Positions 18,716-30,406 are shown, counted from the stretch's first letter. The stretch is 64,000 bases of DNA from Rhodococcus sp. Leaf278 (GCF_001426085.1 NZ_LMRR01000034.1:224310-288309); one strand, 5' to 3'. Notes: generated from the letters alone by a model not told the origin. Translations and numbers: made by a program.

Positions 18716-19524
18716 TCAGCCGCGGCGGCGGACCAGGACTGTTTGGGCGATGCGGCCGACAGGTCCCAATTCGTCGCTGAGAGTCCCACCACACATGGCG
18801 ATTCCGTCCGGACCGGTGGATGTTTCCGCCGAAACTCCCACCCATTCGCCCTGAGGCACCCGGAATATGTGCACCGTCAGATCGGTGTTCAAGAACGTCC
18901 ATTCGTCGATCGGAAGCTGTGCACCGATACCGTTCGCGATGTCGGCAATGGAGAACAGTCGCTCCAGCGGGGTCATCGTTTCGCCCTGCACCAGAACGGG
19001 TCTGGGCCTCGCCCAAATTTCACCCGGTCCGGCGCCACCGAACTCGGTAAGGATCCTGAACTCGACCGCGTCGAGATAACCCGAGGACCACGAGTCACCG
19101 AAAGCGAAATCGACCCCATCGCCGGCCGGTGTCAACACTCGGTCGCCGGCGTGTGCGACGTCCTCGGTCGCAGAGGTGCGCATGCGCCACGCACTTCCTC
19201 GCGCCACCGCTCGCGAAGTTCCGGCAGAACCTTCGGCCCACAATTCAGCGACGACCAGTTCGACGTTGCTACCGGGACGCTCCGTCCATGCTCGGATCTC
19301 GATGTCCGCGACCGGGATCGGACCGAGAATATCGACCACCACCCGGCTGATCCTTGTGTCCTCCCGAGCGTCGACGCGCTCGAGCGCACGGACCAGCAGC
19401 GCTGATGGCGGAGCGCCGTGCTGCATCGTCGGTGCCCAGACGCTGACGGTGTTCTCGGTGGCCGTGACTTTCTCGAAGCCGTCCTTGCTGACACCGGCGG
19501 GAACGAAGAAAGCGTCCGGAGTAG

Positions 19525-19528
<4 letters not shown>
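18716..19528 (-). CDS. Acyl-CoA thioesterase-like protein (TesB-type double hotdog)
   Basis: A 270-residue protein with the two-hotdog layout of TesB-like thioesterases in actinobacteria. An N-terminal half contains MQHGAPPSALLVRALER and a C-terminal half contains FLNTDLTVHIFR and GPVGRIAQTVLVRRRG. It probably hydrolyses acyl-CoA esters; chain length and in vivo role cannot be read from the sequence. The GTG at 19528 overlaps the stop of the upstream RecB-like gene (GTGA), so the two form a small operon. A longer reading frame from 19627 lies inside that upstream gene and is not favoured. Confidence 0.8.
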
Positions 19529-21569
<2,041 letters not shown>

Positions 21570-21602
21570 TTTCACGCCTGATCGGCCGTCATGGCGTCGA
21601 GT

Positions 21603-21767
21603 TCACCTGCCGTCTGCCGCGACCGCAGGCACATCGGTGGTCGTTCCGACAGAATCTCTGACCGACGTCGAATTGTGATCGGCGTGATCGGATTCATCCG
21701 CGGTGTTGCATCCGGCCAGCGATGTCGCGGCTGCCGTGAGTGCGACGTCTGCCGACATCCTGCGCAT
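21603..21767 (-). CDS. Very short predicted lipoprotein, in the lppK position
   Basis: An open frame of 54 codons (ATG 21767; GTG 21773 gives two more). It has a basic N-terminus (MRRM), a hydrophobic stretch (ALTAAATS) and a lipobox LAGC, so Cys would be lipidated and the mature peptide would be only about 35 residues, rich in Asp, Thr and Ser. In M. tuberculosis the gene between mpa and the trmI side, on the strand opposite mpa, is the much longer lipoprotein LppK (from memory). Same place and orientation suggest a shrunken homologue or remnant, though the residual peptide is too short to show homology. No strong ribosome-binding site is seen. Confidence 0.5.
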   Translation of the reverse strand: MRRMSADVALTAAATSLAGCNTADESDHADHNSTSVRDSVGTTTDVPAVAADGR

Positions 21768-21773
21768 CTTCAC

Positions 21774-21950
21774 TGGTGAAGCCCTGTTTCCCCGGTCCGT
21801 CCACTGTTCGGTCTGGTGCGGCCGACATGACCCCGGCCGGGGCCCGGGTGCAGCCGATACCCGCCGCCGGCACGCCCGATCGTGGTGTCGGTCCGCACAT
21901 TCGGGCCGGTGCCGGTAGCGTTGATAGATCGTCACTGGGAGGAGTCGCTC
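21774..21950. promoter_or_regulatory. mpa upstream region
   Basis: About 180 bases without a convincing gene on the plus strand. It contains TAGCGT (21916-21921), a plausible -10 for mpa, and a good ribosome-binding site GGGAGGAG ending 9 bases before the mpa ATG. Short frames over GC-rich sequence here look like chance. Confidence 0.4.
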
Positions 21951-23714
21951 ATGAGCTCAACAGACAATCCGGATGTGGCCGCGGCCAGAGCCGAACTGGA
22001 CGCCGTGCGAGCCGAAGCCGCTTCACTACGTCGTCAACTGGGGGAGTCCCCCGAACAGGTACGCGAACTCGAAGGCCGTGTCGATTCGCTGTCGCTGCGC
22101 AACACCAAGCTGTTGGACACCCTCAAGGAGGCCAGGCAACAGCTCATCGCGCTCCGCGAGGAAGTCGACCGGCTCGGCCAACCGCCGAGCGGTTACGGCG
22201 TTCTGCTGAGCGTGTTCGACGACGGAACGGTCGATGTGTTCACGTCCGGCCGAAAGATGCGCCTCACGTGCTCGCCCAACATCGAGGCCGACTCGCTTGC
22301 GCCGGGCCAGACGGTGCGGCTGAACGAGGCGTTGACCATCGTCGAGGCCTGCACCTTCGACCAGGTCGGCGAGATCAGCACTCTGCGAGAGCTTCTCGGC
22401 GACGGATCCAGGGCCCTCGTCGTCGGTCACGCCGACGAGGAGCGCGTCGTGTGGCTGGCCAAGCCCCTGATCGACATGGTCAACGACGACGGCCCGATCG
22501 ACCCCGACGAGCCCTCACGCAAGCTCCGTCCCGGCGACTCGCTCCTGGTCGACACCAAGGCCGGCTATGCCTTCGAGCGCGTGCCGAAGGCCGAGGTGGA
22601 GGACCTGGTCCTCGAAGAGGTCCCGGACGTCGGTTACGAGGACATCGGTGGTCTCGGTCGGCAGATCGAGCAGATCCGCGACGCCGTCGAGCTACCGTTC
22701 CTGCACAAGGATCTGTTCCGCGAGTATTCGCTCCGACCACCCAAGGGTGTGCTGCTGTACGGCCCTCCCGGCTGCGGAAAGACGTTGATCGCCAAGGCGG
22801 TTGCCAACTCGTTGGCCAAGAAGATCGCCGAGGCCCGCGGCCAGGATGCCAAGGAAGCGAAGTCGTTCTTCCTCAACATCAAGGGCCCCGAACTACTCAA
22901 CAAGTTCGTCGGTGAGACCGAGCGCCACATCCGCATGATCTTCCAGCGTGCACGGGAGAAGGCGTCCGAGGGCACCCCGGTGATCGTGTTCTTCGACGAG
23001 ATGGATTCGATCTTCCGCACCCGTGGTTCGGGCGTCTCGTCCGATGTCGAGACGACGGTGGTCCCGCAGCTGCTCGCCGAGATCGACGGTGTGGAGGGGC
23101 TGGAGAACGTCATCGTGATCGGTGCCTCGAACCGCGAAGACATGATCGACCCCGCGATCCTGCGGCCCGGTCGCCTGGACGTGAAGATCAAGATCGAGCG
23201 CCCCGATGCCGAATCTGCACAGGACATCTTCTCCAAGTACCTGACCGACTCGCTTCCGGTCAATGCCGACGATGTCGCCGAATTCGGTGGTGACCGCGCG
23301 GCCTGCATCCGGGGGATGATCGATCGGGTCGTCGAGCGCATGTACGCCGAGAGCGACGACAACCGCTTCCTCGAGGTGACATACGCCAACGGCGACAAGG
23401 AAGTTCTGTACTTCAAGGACTTCAACTCCGGTGCCATGATTCAGAACATCGTGGACCGGGCCAAGAAGTACGCCATCAAGTCGGTTCTCGAAACCGGCAA
23501 CGCAGGGTTGAGGATTCAGCATCTCTTCGACTCCATCGTCGACGAGTTCGCCGAGAACGAAGATCTGCCGAACACCACGAACCCGGACGACTGGGCTCGA
23601 ATTTCCGGCAAGAAGGGCGAGCGGATCGTCTACATCCGCACCTTGGTCACCGGTAAGAACGCCAGCGCGAGCCGGGCAATCGACACCGAGGCCAACACCG
23701 GCCAGTACCTGTAG
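21951..23714 (+). CDS. mpa: Proteasome-associated AAA+ ATPase (ARC/Mpa)
   Basis: A 587-residue ring ATPase that recognises pupylated proteins, unfolds them and feeds the 20S core. Domains: N-terminal coiled coil (about 10-75) that binds Pup, tandem OB folds (about 80-230), AAA+ module with Walker [10 protein letters not shown] and Walker [11 protein letters not shown], the second region of homology around [17 protein letters not shown], and a C-terminus ending GQYL. The penultimate Tyr tail is the docking signal for the PrcA ring in mycobacteria and is intact here. The ATG at 21951 follows a strong ribosome-binding site. A hairpin follows the stop. Confidence 0.97.
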   Translation: MSSTDNPDVAAARAELDAVRAEAASLRRQLGESPEQVRELEGRVDSLSLRNTKLLDTLKEARQQLIALREEVDRLGQPPSGYGVLLSVFDDGTVDVFTSGRKMRLTCSPNIEADSLAPGQTVRLNEALTIVEACTFDQVGEISTLRELLGDGSRALVVGHADEERVVWLAKPLIDMVNDDGPIDPDEPSRKLRPGDSLLVDTKAGYAFERVPKAEVEDLVLEEVPDVGYEDIGGLGRQIEQIRDAVELPFLHKDLFREYSLRPPKGVLLYGPPGCGKTLIAKAVANSLAKKIAEARGQDAKEAKSFFLNIKGPELLNKFVGETERHIRMIFQRAREKASEGTPVIVFFDEMDSIFRTRGSGVSSDVETTVVPQLLAEIDGVEGLENVIVIGASNREDMIDPAILRPGRLDVKIKIERPDAESAQDIFSKYLTDSLPVNADDVAEFGGDRAACIRGMIDRVVERMYAESDDNRFLEVTYANGDKEVLYFKDFNSGAMIQNIVDRAKKYAIKSVLETGNAGLRIQHLFDSIVDEFAENEDLPNTTNPDDWARISGKKGERIVYIRTLVTGKNASASRAIDTEANTGQYL

Positions 23715-23731
23715 ATCCTGCACAGAGCAGA

Positions 23732-23764
23732 ATCGGGGCGTGTCCGCACAGGGCGCGCCCCGAT
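23732..23764 (+). terminator. Hairpin between mpa and dop
   Basis: ATCGGGGCG (23732-23740) pairs with CGCCCCGAT (23756-23764) over a 15-base loop, 18 bases after the mpa stop. There is no U-run, as is common in actinobacteria. It separates mpa from dop, which has its own -10. Confidence 0.6.
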
Positions 23765-23782
23765 CTGTGTCCGGGTGCCGTC

Positions 23783-23788
23783 TAGGCT
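23783..23788 (+). promoter_or_regulatory. -10 element of dop, predicted leaderless
   Basis: TAGGCT, 6 bases before the dop ATG. There is no ribosome-binding site between it and the start, which supports leaderless translation. Confidence 0.5.
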
Positions 23789-23794
23789 CGACTC

Positions 23795-25294
23795 ATGCAG
23801 CGCATCATCGGTATCGAGGTCGAGTACGGCATTTCTTCCCCCACCGAACCCACCGCCAATCCGATCCTGACGTCGACCCAGGCAGTGTTGGCCTACGCGG
23901 CTGCTGCCGGAGTACCGCGGGCCAAGCGCACACGCTGGGATTACGAAGTCGAGTCGCCGCTACGTGACGCTCGCGGGTTCGACCTCGGACGCTTCAGCGG
24001 TCCGGCACCGGTCATCGATGCCGACGAGATCGGTGCGGCCAACATGATTCTCACCAACGGGGCCCGTCTGTATGTCGACCACGCCCACCCCGAGTACTCG
24101 GCACCGGAAGTACGGGATCCACTGGACGCAGTGATCTGGGACAAGGCCGGCGAGCGGGTCATGGAGGCCGCGGCACGCCACGCGTCCAGCGTGCCCGGAG
24201 CCCCGCGTCTGCAGCTGTACAAGAACAACGTCGACGGCAAAGGCGCGTCGTACGGCACGCACGAGAACTACTTGATGTCGCGCGAGACTCCCTTCTCGGC
24301 CGTCATCGCCGGGTTGTCCCCTTTCTTCGCATCGCGTCAGGTGATCACCGGGTCGGGGCGCGTCGGAATCGGCCAGTCCGGCGACGAGGCCGGGTTCCAG
24401 CTCTCTCAGCGAGCCGACTACATCGAGGTGGAGGTCGGCCTCGAAACCACACTCAAGCGCGGAATCATCAACACCAGAGACGAACCGCATGCCGATGCCG
24501 ACAAGTACCGTCGGCTGCACTGCATCATCGGTGACGCGAACCTGGCCGAGATGTCGACGTACCTCAAGGTCGGTACCACTGCGCTGGTGCTCGACCTGAT
24601 CGAAGCCGGAGTGGATCTGTCGGATCTTCAGCTCGCTCGACCGGTGACCGCCGTTCACCAGATCAGCCACGATCCGACTCTGCGTAAGGCCGTGGCGCTC
24701 GCGGACGGACGCGAGCTGACCGGGCTGGCGCTGCAGCGCATCTACCACCAGCGTGCCGCGAAGTTCGTGGCCGCCGAGGCGAGCGACGATGCCCGGGCAC
24801 TGGACGTGCTCGACAAGTGGGCCATGGTGCTCGACCTCCTCGAACGGGATCCGATGGAGTGCGCCCACCTGCTGGACTGGCCCGCGAAGCTTCGTCTGCT
24901 CGAAGGCTTCCGCCAGCGCGAGGGTCTGGGTTGGTCGGCACCGCGCCTTCATCTGGTGGACCTGCAGTACTCCGATGTTCGGTTGGACAAGGGTCTCTAC
25001 AACCGACTCGTAGCCCGTGGATCGATGGACCGCCTGGTGACCGAACAACAGGTCCTCGATGCGGTCGGCACACCGCCGGACGACACCCGGGCCTACTTCC
25101 GTGGTGAGTGCCTGCGCAAATTCGGGGCCGACATCGCCGCGGCGAGCTGGGACTCCGTCATTTTCGACCTCGGTGGCGACTCACTGGTACGCATCCCGAC
25201 TCTCGAACCGCTGCGCGGCACCAAATCGCATGTCGGCGCACTGCTCGAGTCTGTCGACAGTGCTGCAGAACTTGTCGATCAGCTCACCAACTGA
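23795..25294 (+). CDS. dop: Pup deamidase/depupylase
   Basis: A 499-residue carboxylate-amine ligase-fold enzyme (glutamine-synthetase-like) that deamidates the C-terminal Gln of Pup and removes Pup from conjugates. The N-terminal [13 protein letters not shown] contains the catalytic acidic residues, and [17 protein letters not shown] is the conserved nucleotide/metal-binding segment shared with PafA. A Dop-specific loop follows the first strands (residues about 45-80). The ATG at 23795 fits the leaderless -10. Pup itself ends in Gln here, so Dop activity is required before ligation. Confidence 0.97.
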   Translation: MQRIIGIEVEYGISSPTEPTANPILTSTQAVLAYAAAAGVPRAKRTRWDYEVESPLRDARGFDLGRFSGPAPVIDADEIGAANMILTNGARLYVDHAHPEYSAPEVRDPLDAVIWDKAGERVMEAAARHASSVPGAPRLQLYKNNVDGKGASYGTHENYLMSRETPFSAVIAGLSPFFASRQVITGSGRVGIGQSGDEAGFQLSQRADYIEVEVGLETTLKRGIINTRDEPHADADKYRRLHCIIGDANLAEMSTYLKVGTTALVLDLIEAGVDLSDLQLARPVTAVHQISHDPTLRKAVALADGRELTGLALQRIYHQRAAKFVAAEASDDARALDVLDKWAMVLDLLERDPMECAHLLDWPAKLRLLEGFRQREGLGWSAPRLHLVDLQYSDVRLDKGLYNRLVARGSMDRLVTEQQVLDAVGTPPDDTRAYFRGECLRKFGADIAAASWDSVIFDLGGDSLVRIPTLEPLRGTKSHVGALLESVDSAAELVDQLTN

Positions 25295-25358
25295 GCACCG
25301 GGCAACGTAATCCGACAGTTCGATGGTGTCTCGACGACCCGAGCGGCAAGTCTGTCGG

Positions 25359-25364
25359 TAGGGT
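25359..25364 (+). promoter_or_regulatory. Candidate -10 element upstream of pup
   Basis: TAGGGT on the plus strand, 124 bases upstream of pup and 8 bases before a GTG at 25373 that opens a 22-codon frame. It is the likely promoter of pup-prcB-prcA if these are not read from dop. Confidence 0.45.
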
Positions 25365-25372
25365 AAAGGTCC

Positions 25373-25441
25373 GTGCACTTTCGGCGGAACGTTCGGTTGC
25401 ACTTGCACATCCACAACAGTGCATCTCGGATGAATCGATGA
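25373..25441 (+). CDS. Possible leaderless micro-ORF (22 codons) upstream of pup
   Basis: A GTG-initiated frame of 22 codons, beginning VHFRRNVRLHLHIHN and ending with a TGA at 25439-25441. It is unusually rich in His, Arg and Asn. It starts 8 bases after TAGGGT, the same spacing as the leaderless pafB start in this window, and stops 47 bases before pup. It may be a regulatory leader peptide or may be fortuitous; nothing beyond position and composition supports it. Confidence 0.25.
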   Translation: MHFRRNVRLHLHIHNSASRMNR

Positions 25442-25488
25442 ACGTGCAGTAGATGTGTTCTCTCGATACACGGAGGAGGTCGGCGACT

Positions 25489-25683
25489 ATGGCACAGGAG
25501 CAGACACGGCGCTCTGGCGGCGGCGACGACGATGAGGTCCCAGGCGACACCGGAGCCGGTGGGCAGGAACGGCGCGAGAAGCTGGCCGAGGAGACCGACG
25601 ACCTCTTGGACGAGATCGACGACGTCCTCGAGGAGAATGCCGAGGACTTCGTCCGCGCCTACGTGCAGAAGGGCGGCCAGTGA
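25489..25683 (+). CDS. pup: Prokaryotic ubiquitin-like protein Pup
   Basis: A 64-residue, largely disordered protein that is ligated to lysines of doomed proteins. The Mpa-binding helix region is acidic ([17 protein letters not shown]) and the tail is VQKGGQ. The C-terminal Gln must be converted to Glu by Dop before PafA can use it. The length equals that of M. tuberculosis Pup as I recall it. The ATG at 25489 follows a strong GGAGGAGG ribosome-binding site. The stop overlaps the prcB GTG start (GTGA), giving the canonical pup-prcB-prcA operon. Confidence 0.97.
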   Translation: MAQEQTRRSGGGDDDEVPGDTGAGGQERREKLAEETDDLLDEIDDVLEENAEDFVRAYVQKGGQ

Positions 25684-26621
25684 CGGTGGATCGTTCGGAC
25701 CCACGGTCGGCCGGTGACGGCATGGCGATCCCGCTCGGATCGAGTAGTTCGTCGTTCTCCGACTATCTCCGTCAGCACGCCCCCCATCTGTTGCCCGAGA
25801 GCGGTCTCGCCGCAAACCTGGCGTCCCACGCCGCCAACGGCAGCACCGACAAATCCGGCATCGCACCGCACGGGACGACGATCGTTGCCCTCACCTACGC
25901 GGGCGGAGTCCTGATCGCCGGTGATCGCCGCGCCACTCAGGGCAATCTGATCGCCAACCGTGACATGCAGAAGGTCTACGTCACCGACGAGTACTCCGCT
26001 GCCGGCATTGCCGGAACCGCAGGCATCGCGATCGAGCTCGTCCGGCTCTTCGCGGTCGAACTCGAGCATTACGAGAAGATCGAAGGCGTCCCGCTCACCT
26101 TCAACGGCAAGGCCAACAAGCTGTCGTCGATGGTGCGCAGCAACCTCGGTGCTGCAATGCAAGGACTGGCCGCCGTCCCGTTGCTGGTCGGTTTCGACAT
26201 CGATATCTCGGACCCGGACAGTGCCGGGCGCATCGTCTCGTACGACGTTGTCGGCGGGCGTTACGAGGAGCGTTCGGGTTACCACGCGGTGGGCTCCGGA
26301 TCGCTGTTCGCGAAATCGGCACTCAAGAAGCTCTATCGTCCCGGAATGACCGAGGACGAAGCGCTTCGCGCAGCGGTCGAATCGCTGTACGACGCCGCCG
26401 ACGACGACTCCGCAACCGGCGGACCGGACGTCACCCGGGGGATCTATCCGACGGCAGTGGCGATCACGAGCGTCGGCGCGGACGACGTTGCACACGACCG
26501 CGTGTCGGCAGCAGCGCGTTCGGTTCTCGCCGAGCGGACCGCGAGTGCCGCACACACCGGTGGTGCAGACCATCACACCCGGTCCGGTCAGCAAGTGAGC
26601 GAAGGGGGTAGCGCGCCATGA
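25680..26621 (+). CDS. prcB: 20S proteasome beta subunit
   Basis: A 313-residue beta subunit. Residues 1-65 form the propeptide, and autocleavage after HG exposes Thr66 (mature N-terminus TTIVALTY), the catalytic nucleophile. Counted from that Thr, Asp17 and Lys33 are in place (AGDRR; RDMQK). The segments [13 protein letters not shown] and DSATGGPD are typical of actinobacterial PrcB. The C-terminal tail (about 35 residues ending SEGGSAP) is low-complexity. It begins at a GTG overlapping the pup stop and ends overlapping the prcA start. Confidence 0.97.
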   Translation: MTVDRSDPRSAGDGMAIPLGSSSSSFSDYLRQHAPHLLPESGLAANLASHAANGSTDKSGIAPHGTTIVALTYAGGVLIAGDRRATQGNLIANRDMQKVYVTDEYSAAGIAGTAGIAIELVRLFAVELEHYEKIEGVPLTFNGKANKLSSMVRSNLGAAMQGLAAVPLLVGFDIDISDPDSAGRIVSYDVVGGRYEERSGYHAVGSGSLFAKSALKKLYRPGMTEDEALRAAVESLYDAADDDSATGGPDVTRGIYPTAVAITSVGADDVAHDRVSAAARSVLAERTASAAHTGGADHHTRSGQQVSEGGSAP

Positions 26622-27403
26622 CAATGCCGTACTACGCATCGGCCGAACAGATCATGCGCGATCGTTCGGAATTGGCGCGCAAGGGGATTGGGCGAGGCCG
26701 AAGCGTTATTGCGCTGACCTACGCGGACGGTGTGCTGTTCGTGGCCGAGAATCGCTCGACGGCGTTGCACAAGGTGAGCGAACTGTACGACCGGATCGGT
26801 TTCGCGGCTGTCGGGAAGTACAACGAGTTCGAGAATCTCCGGAAGGCCGGCATTCAGCATGCCGACATCAAGGGGTACACCTACGACCGCCGCGACGTGA
26901 CCGGCAGGTCGCTCGCCAAGACGTACGCGCAAGCGCTGGGGACCATTTTCACGGAGCAGCTCAAGCCCTACGAGGTGGAAATCTGTGTCGCGGAGGTCTC
27001 GCATCAGGACGAGCCGATCGCAACGCAGCTTTACCGCATCACGTACGACGGGTCCATAGTCGACGAACAGGACTTCGTCGTCATGGGCGGAACGACGGAG
27101 CCGATCGTGGCGGCGTTGAAGGACACCTACCGCCCCGGACTCGGTCTGGCCGATGCGGTGCGCGTTGCGGTGGACGCACTGACTGCGGGACCCGCCGTGC
27201 CACCGGCCGCCGGCGGTGAGCCCGAGAAGAAGGTTCTCGAGGTGTCTGCGCTGGAGGTGGCCGTGCTGGACCAGGGTCGGCCCCGGCGTGCGTTCCGGCG
27301 CATCGCCGGAGCTGCGTTGGAGGACATGTTGCCGGCTGCGGCACCGGCCGCGCAGGCGACCGCCGACACCGTCGACGGTGTCCCCGACGCGGGACCCTCG
27401 TAG
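26618..27403 (+). CDS. prcA: 20S proteasome alpha subunit
   Basis: A 261-residue alpha-ring subunit. The N-terminal gate region reads [23 protein letters not shown], followed by the proteasome alpha signature around [22 protein letters not shown]. The subunit is non-catalytic; its rings gate the chamber and accept the C-terminal tail of Mpa. The C-terminal 45 residues are Ala/Pro-rich and probably disordered. The ATG overlaps the prcB stop (ATGA). A strong hairpin follows and also serves the convergent gene. Confidence 0.97.
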   Translation: MTMPYYASAEQIMRDRSELARKGIGRGRSVIALTYADGVLFVAENRSTALHKVSELYDRIGFAAVGKYNEFENLRKAGIQHADIKGYTYDRRDVTGRSLAKTYAQALGTIFTEQLKPYEVEICVAEVSHQDEPIATQLYRITYDGSIVDEQDFVVMGGTTEPIVAALKDTYRPGLGLADAVRVAVDALTAGPAVPPAAGGEPEKKVLEVSALEVAVLDQGRPRRAFRRIAGAALEDMLPAAAPAAQATADTVDGVPDAGPS

Positions 27404-27421
27404 CTCTTTCGCAGATCGTCA

Positions 27422-27473
27422 CGAGAACGGCCTCGGGCCCTACCGCTTTCGGTAGAGCGCGAGGCCGTTCTTG
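27422..27473. terminator. Bidirectional terminator between prcA and the PAP2/DGK gene
   Basis: AGAACGGCCTCG (27424-27435) pairs with CGAGGCCGTTCT (27460-27471), extended by one G-U and one C-G pair, and a second small hairpin CTACCG/CGGTAG (27440-27455) sits in the loop. The right arm and inner hairpin lie inside the last codons of the minus-strand gene, including its stop (27440-27442). Confidence 0.7.
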
Positions 27474-28909
27474 TCACTGGTGAACTCGAACCACGTTCCG
27501 TCACCCACTACTTCGCCGTCGGCGGCGAGTGCAACGGGAGCGCCCTCCACCTCCACGGTCAGTTGCTGCACTGCTCGGCGAACGTAGGCCGGTGACGAGC
27601 CGAGGGTGCCCGTCACCGTCGCCCAGAGCAGTCTGGTTCTCGACGCCTTCGGTTCGGAAGGAAGGAACCGGACGTCCAGCGTGCCCGTATGAATGCTGCT
27701 GCGCGACATGGGAACTTGGTCTTCCGGCACGTAGTTGCCGTTCCCCACGAAGAGCATCCACACCGAGTGGCCGGTGCCGTCGAGTTCTATGTTCAACGGT
27801 TCCGCGGCGACCAGCACCCTCGTCATCGCAACGGCTGCCGCGGGCCATTTGCCGATTCGGCGCTGAAGCTTCTGACGTAGCCGCACCGAGTCCGGATATC
27901 CACCGAAGGTGGCGGTGTTGACGAACGATACGCTGCGGCCGTCGATGGACACCTGGGCAAGATCGACCAGTTCGGCGGTGCCCGCCTCCACGGCTGCCGC
28001 GGTGTCTTCCACGGCAGTCAGACCGGTGTCACGGGCGAAGTGATTGAGGGTGCCGCCGGGGAACGCGGCGAGAGGCAGGCCGCTGCGCGCCGCCGACGCG
28101 GCGACGCTGACCACGGTTCCGTCGCCGCCGCAGACACCGAGAGCGCGCGGAGACGTGTCCCGAATTCGTTGTTCGAGTTGCTCGTTGAAATCCACCTCTG
28201 GATCCGGAACGAACAGATCTGCCTCGGGGAGCGCTCGGCGGATCGCGTCGGGCACCGACTCCGAGCCGTCGCCGGACCCAGGGTTGACGAGCACGAGCAG
28301 CCCCCGTCCTCTCTGAAGTGGCTGGACCTCGATCGGTGAGCCCAGATCTGCGGGCTTTTCCGAGCGCACGGCCCACCATCGACGGGTGGACAGCGCGATG
28401 GCCGAACCGAGGGCCGCACCTGCGATGACGTCGGTGGGCCAGTGCACACCGACGTGGACGCGTGAGTAGCAGACAGCGGCCGCCACGGGTGCCAGCACAA
28501 GTCCTGCCAGCGGAGATTCGATGGCAACGGCTGTCACGAAAGCAGCGGCAGAAGCCGAGTGACCGGACGGAAAGGAGGACGACACCGGCGGAGCCAATAC
28601 CTGACGCAGGACGGGTACCGACTCGGAACCGGGACGAGTCCGCGGGAACAATGGTTTGAGCAGGCCGTTCGCAACAGAGCTCGCACCGGCGAGCGCCACG
28701 AGCCCTCGAACGCCGCCGCGTCGAGCCGGGCCACCTGCGGCCACGAGAAGCGCCGCCGCACCGAACCACAGGCGACCGTGATCGGCGGCGTTGCTCAGGG
28801 CGCGCAGACCGCCGTCTGCGCTGCTCTGCCGCAGAGCAGCACTCCGTGCCACCAGGGACAGATCCCACGCATGAACGGCCGTCGCAACAGAAGTACACCT
28901 GGGTGTCAT
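27440..28909 (-). CDS. PAP2 phosphatase / diacylglycerol kinase-type fusion protein
   Basis: A 489-residue two-domain protein. The N-terminal half is a membrane PAP2 phosphatase with motifs KPLFPRTRP, FPSGHS and SRVHVGVHWPTD and several hydrophobic segments (about residues 25-180). The C-terminal half is a DAGK_cat/YegS-like kinase with NPGSGDG, GGDGTVVS and FPGGTLNHFARD. It presumably acts in lipid phosphate metabolism at the membrane, interconverting a lipid and its phosphate; the substrate is unknown. The start is set at the ATG at 28909, 7 bases after TAGGCT; frames extending further upstream pass through that promoter. It sits between prcA and pafA on the opposite strand. Confidence 0.9.
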   Translation of the reverse strand: MTPRCTSVATAVHAWDLSLVARSAALRQSSADGGLRALSNAADHGRLWFGAAALLVAAGGPARRGGVRGLVALAGASSVANGLLKPLFPRTRPGSESVPVLRQVLAPPVSSSFPSGHSASAAAFVTAVAIESPLAGLVLAPVAAAVCYSRVHVGVHWPTDVIAGAALGSAIALSTRRWWAVRSEKPADLGSPIEVQPLQRGRGLLVLVNPGSGDGSESVPDAIRRALPEADLFVPDPEVDFNEQLEQRIRDTSPRALGVCGGDGTVVSVAASAARSGLPLAAFPGGTLNHFARDTGLTAVEDTAAAVEAGTAELVDLAQVSIDGRSVSFVNTATFGGYPDSVRLRQKLQRRIGKWPAAAVAMTRVLVAAEPLNIELDGTGHSVWMLFVGNGNYVPEDQVPMSRSSIHTGTLDVRFLPSEPKASRTRLLWATVTGTLGSSPAYVRRAVQQLTVEVEGAPVALAADGEVVGDGTWFEFTSDKNGLALYRKR

Positions 28910-28918
28910 GACACCCAG
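28899..28918. promoter_or_regulatory. Perfect 20-bp palindrome over a leaderless start: candidate operator
   Basis: CTGGGTGTCATGACACCCAG is a perfect inverted repeat centred on the ATG of the PAP2/DGK gene. Its right end overlaps that gene's -10 element (TAGGCT, 28917-28922 on the minus strand). A repressor dimer bound here would block the transcription start. The regulator is unknown. Confidence 0.55.
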
Positions 28919-28973
28919 CCTAAGCACGTGCGATTTCGGCGCGCTCCGACACATCGAATCGAAGGTTGCGTTG

Positions 28974-28979
28974 TAGTGT
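28974..28979 (+). promoter_or_regulatory. -10 element of pafA, predicted leaderless
   Basis: TAGTGT, 6 bases before the pafA GTG at 28986. The 64-bp region shared with the divergent PAP2/DGK gene holds both promoters. Confidence 0.5.
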
Positions 28980-28985
28980 CGAAGT

Positions 28986-30344
28986 GTGCAGCGACGAATT
29001 ATGGGCATCGAGACAGAGTTCGGTGTCACATGTACTTTCCACGGACATCGACGCCTCAGTCCGGACGAAGTGGCTCGTTATCTGTTCCGCCGGGTGGTGT
29101 CGTGGGGTCGTAGCTCGAATGTGTTCCTCCGCAACGGTGCCCGCCTCTACCTCGATGTGGGTTCGCACCCCGAGTACGCGACCGCCGAGTGCGACAGCCT
29201 GCTGCAGTTGGTCACCCACGACCGCGCCGGCGAGCGTGTTCTCGAAGATCTGCTGATCGACGCCGAGCAGCGCCTGGCCGAGGAGGGCATCGGCGGTGAC
29301 ATCTACCTGTTCAAGAACAACACCGACTCCGCAGGCAACTCGTACGGCTGCCACGAAAACTTCTTGGTACAGCGAGCGGGGGAGTTCTCCCGCATTTCGG
29401 ACGTGCTGCTTCCGTTCCTCGTCACGCGTCAATTGATCTGCGGCGCAGGCAAGGTGCTGCAGACGCCGAAAGCGGCCACCTTCTGCCTCTCGCAGCGCGC
29501 CGAGCACATCTGGGAAGGTGTCTCGTCGGCCACCACTCGGTCGCGGCCGATCATCAACACCCGCGACGAGCCGCATGCCGACGCCGAGAAATACCGCCGG
29601 TTGCACGTCATCGTGGGCGATTCCAACATGGCCGAGACCTCGACGATGCTCAAGGTCGGGACGGCAGCCCTGGTCCTGGAGATGATCGAAGCCGGAGTGT
29701 CTTTCCGAGACTTCGCATTGGACAATCCGATTCGCGCCATTCGCGAGGTCAGCCACGATCTCACCGGCAGACGTCCGGTGCGGCTCGCCGGGGGACGGCA
29801 GGCCAGCGCCCTCGACATTCAGCGCGAGTACTACGCCCGGGCCGTCGAGCATCTGAAGACACGTGAGCCGAACACGCAGGTGGAACAGGTCGTCGACCTG
29901 TGGGGTCGGACGCTCGACGCCATCGAGACACAGGACTTCGCGAAGGTCGACACGGAGATCGACTGGGTCATCAAGCGCAAACTGTTCCAGCGCTACCAGG
30001 ATCGGTACTCGATGGAGCTCTCCGATCCCAAGATCGCGCAACTCGACTTGGCCTACCACGACATCAAACGCGGACGTGGAGTATTCGACCTGCTGCAGCG
30101 CAAGGGCTTGGCCAAGCGAGTCACCGAGGACGAGCAGATCGACGAAGCCGTCGATCTACCTCCGCAGACCACCCGCGCCAAGCTGCGAGGAGAGTTCATC
30201 ACCGCCGCGCAGGAAGCGGGCCGCGACTTCACCGTCGACTGGGTGCACCTCAAGCTCAACGATCAGGCGCAGCGAACCGTGTTGTGCAAGGACCCGTTCC
30301 GTTCGGTCGACGAGCGAGTGGAGAGACTGATCGCGTCGATGTAG
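28986..30344 (+). CDS. pafA: Pup-protein ligase
   Basis: A 452-residue ligase that uses ATP to form an isopeptide bond between the C-terminal Glu of Pup and a substrate lysine. It shares the glutamine-synthetase-like fold with Dop. The opening segment [14 protein letters not shown] holds catalytic acidic residues, [19 protein letters not shown] the nucleotide site, and the C-terminal domain ends RVERLIASM. The length matches M. tuberculosis PafA. The GTG at 28986 is supported by the leaderless -10 spacing and by homology from the first residue. Confidence 0.97.
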   Translation: MQRRIMGIETEFGVTCTFHGHRRLSPDEVARYLFRRVVSWGRSSNVFLRNGARLYLDVGSHPEYATAECDSLLQLVTHDRAGERVLEDLLIDAEQRLAEEGIGGDIYLFKNNTDSAGNSYGCHENFLVQRAGEFSRISDVLLPFLVTRQLICGAGKVLQTPKAATFCLSQRAEHIWEGVSSATTRSRPIINTRDEPHADAEKYRRLHVIVGDSNMAETSTMLKVGTAALVLEMIEAGVSFRDFALDNPIRAIREVSHDLTGRRPVRLAGGRQASALDIQREYYARAVEHLKTREPNTQVEQVVDLWGRTLDAIETQDFAKVDTEIDWVIKRKLFQRYQDRYSMELSDPKIAQLDLAYHDIKRGRGVFDLLQRKGLAKRVTEDEQIDEAVDLPPQTTRAKLRGEFITAAQEAGRDFTVDWVHLKLNDQAQRTVLCKDPFRSVDERVERLIASM

Positions 30345-30400
30345 GCCCGGCGACCGTCCGGTGCCTCGAGTCGCTACCGCTCCGGCACCCACGGAGCAAC

Positions 30401-30406
30401 TAGGCT
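30401..30406 (+). promoter_or_regulatory. -10 element of pafBC
   Basis: TAGGCT, 8 bases before the pafB GTG at 30415. It predicts a leaderless or near-leaderless pafBC transcript separate from pafA. Confidence 0.45.
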
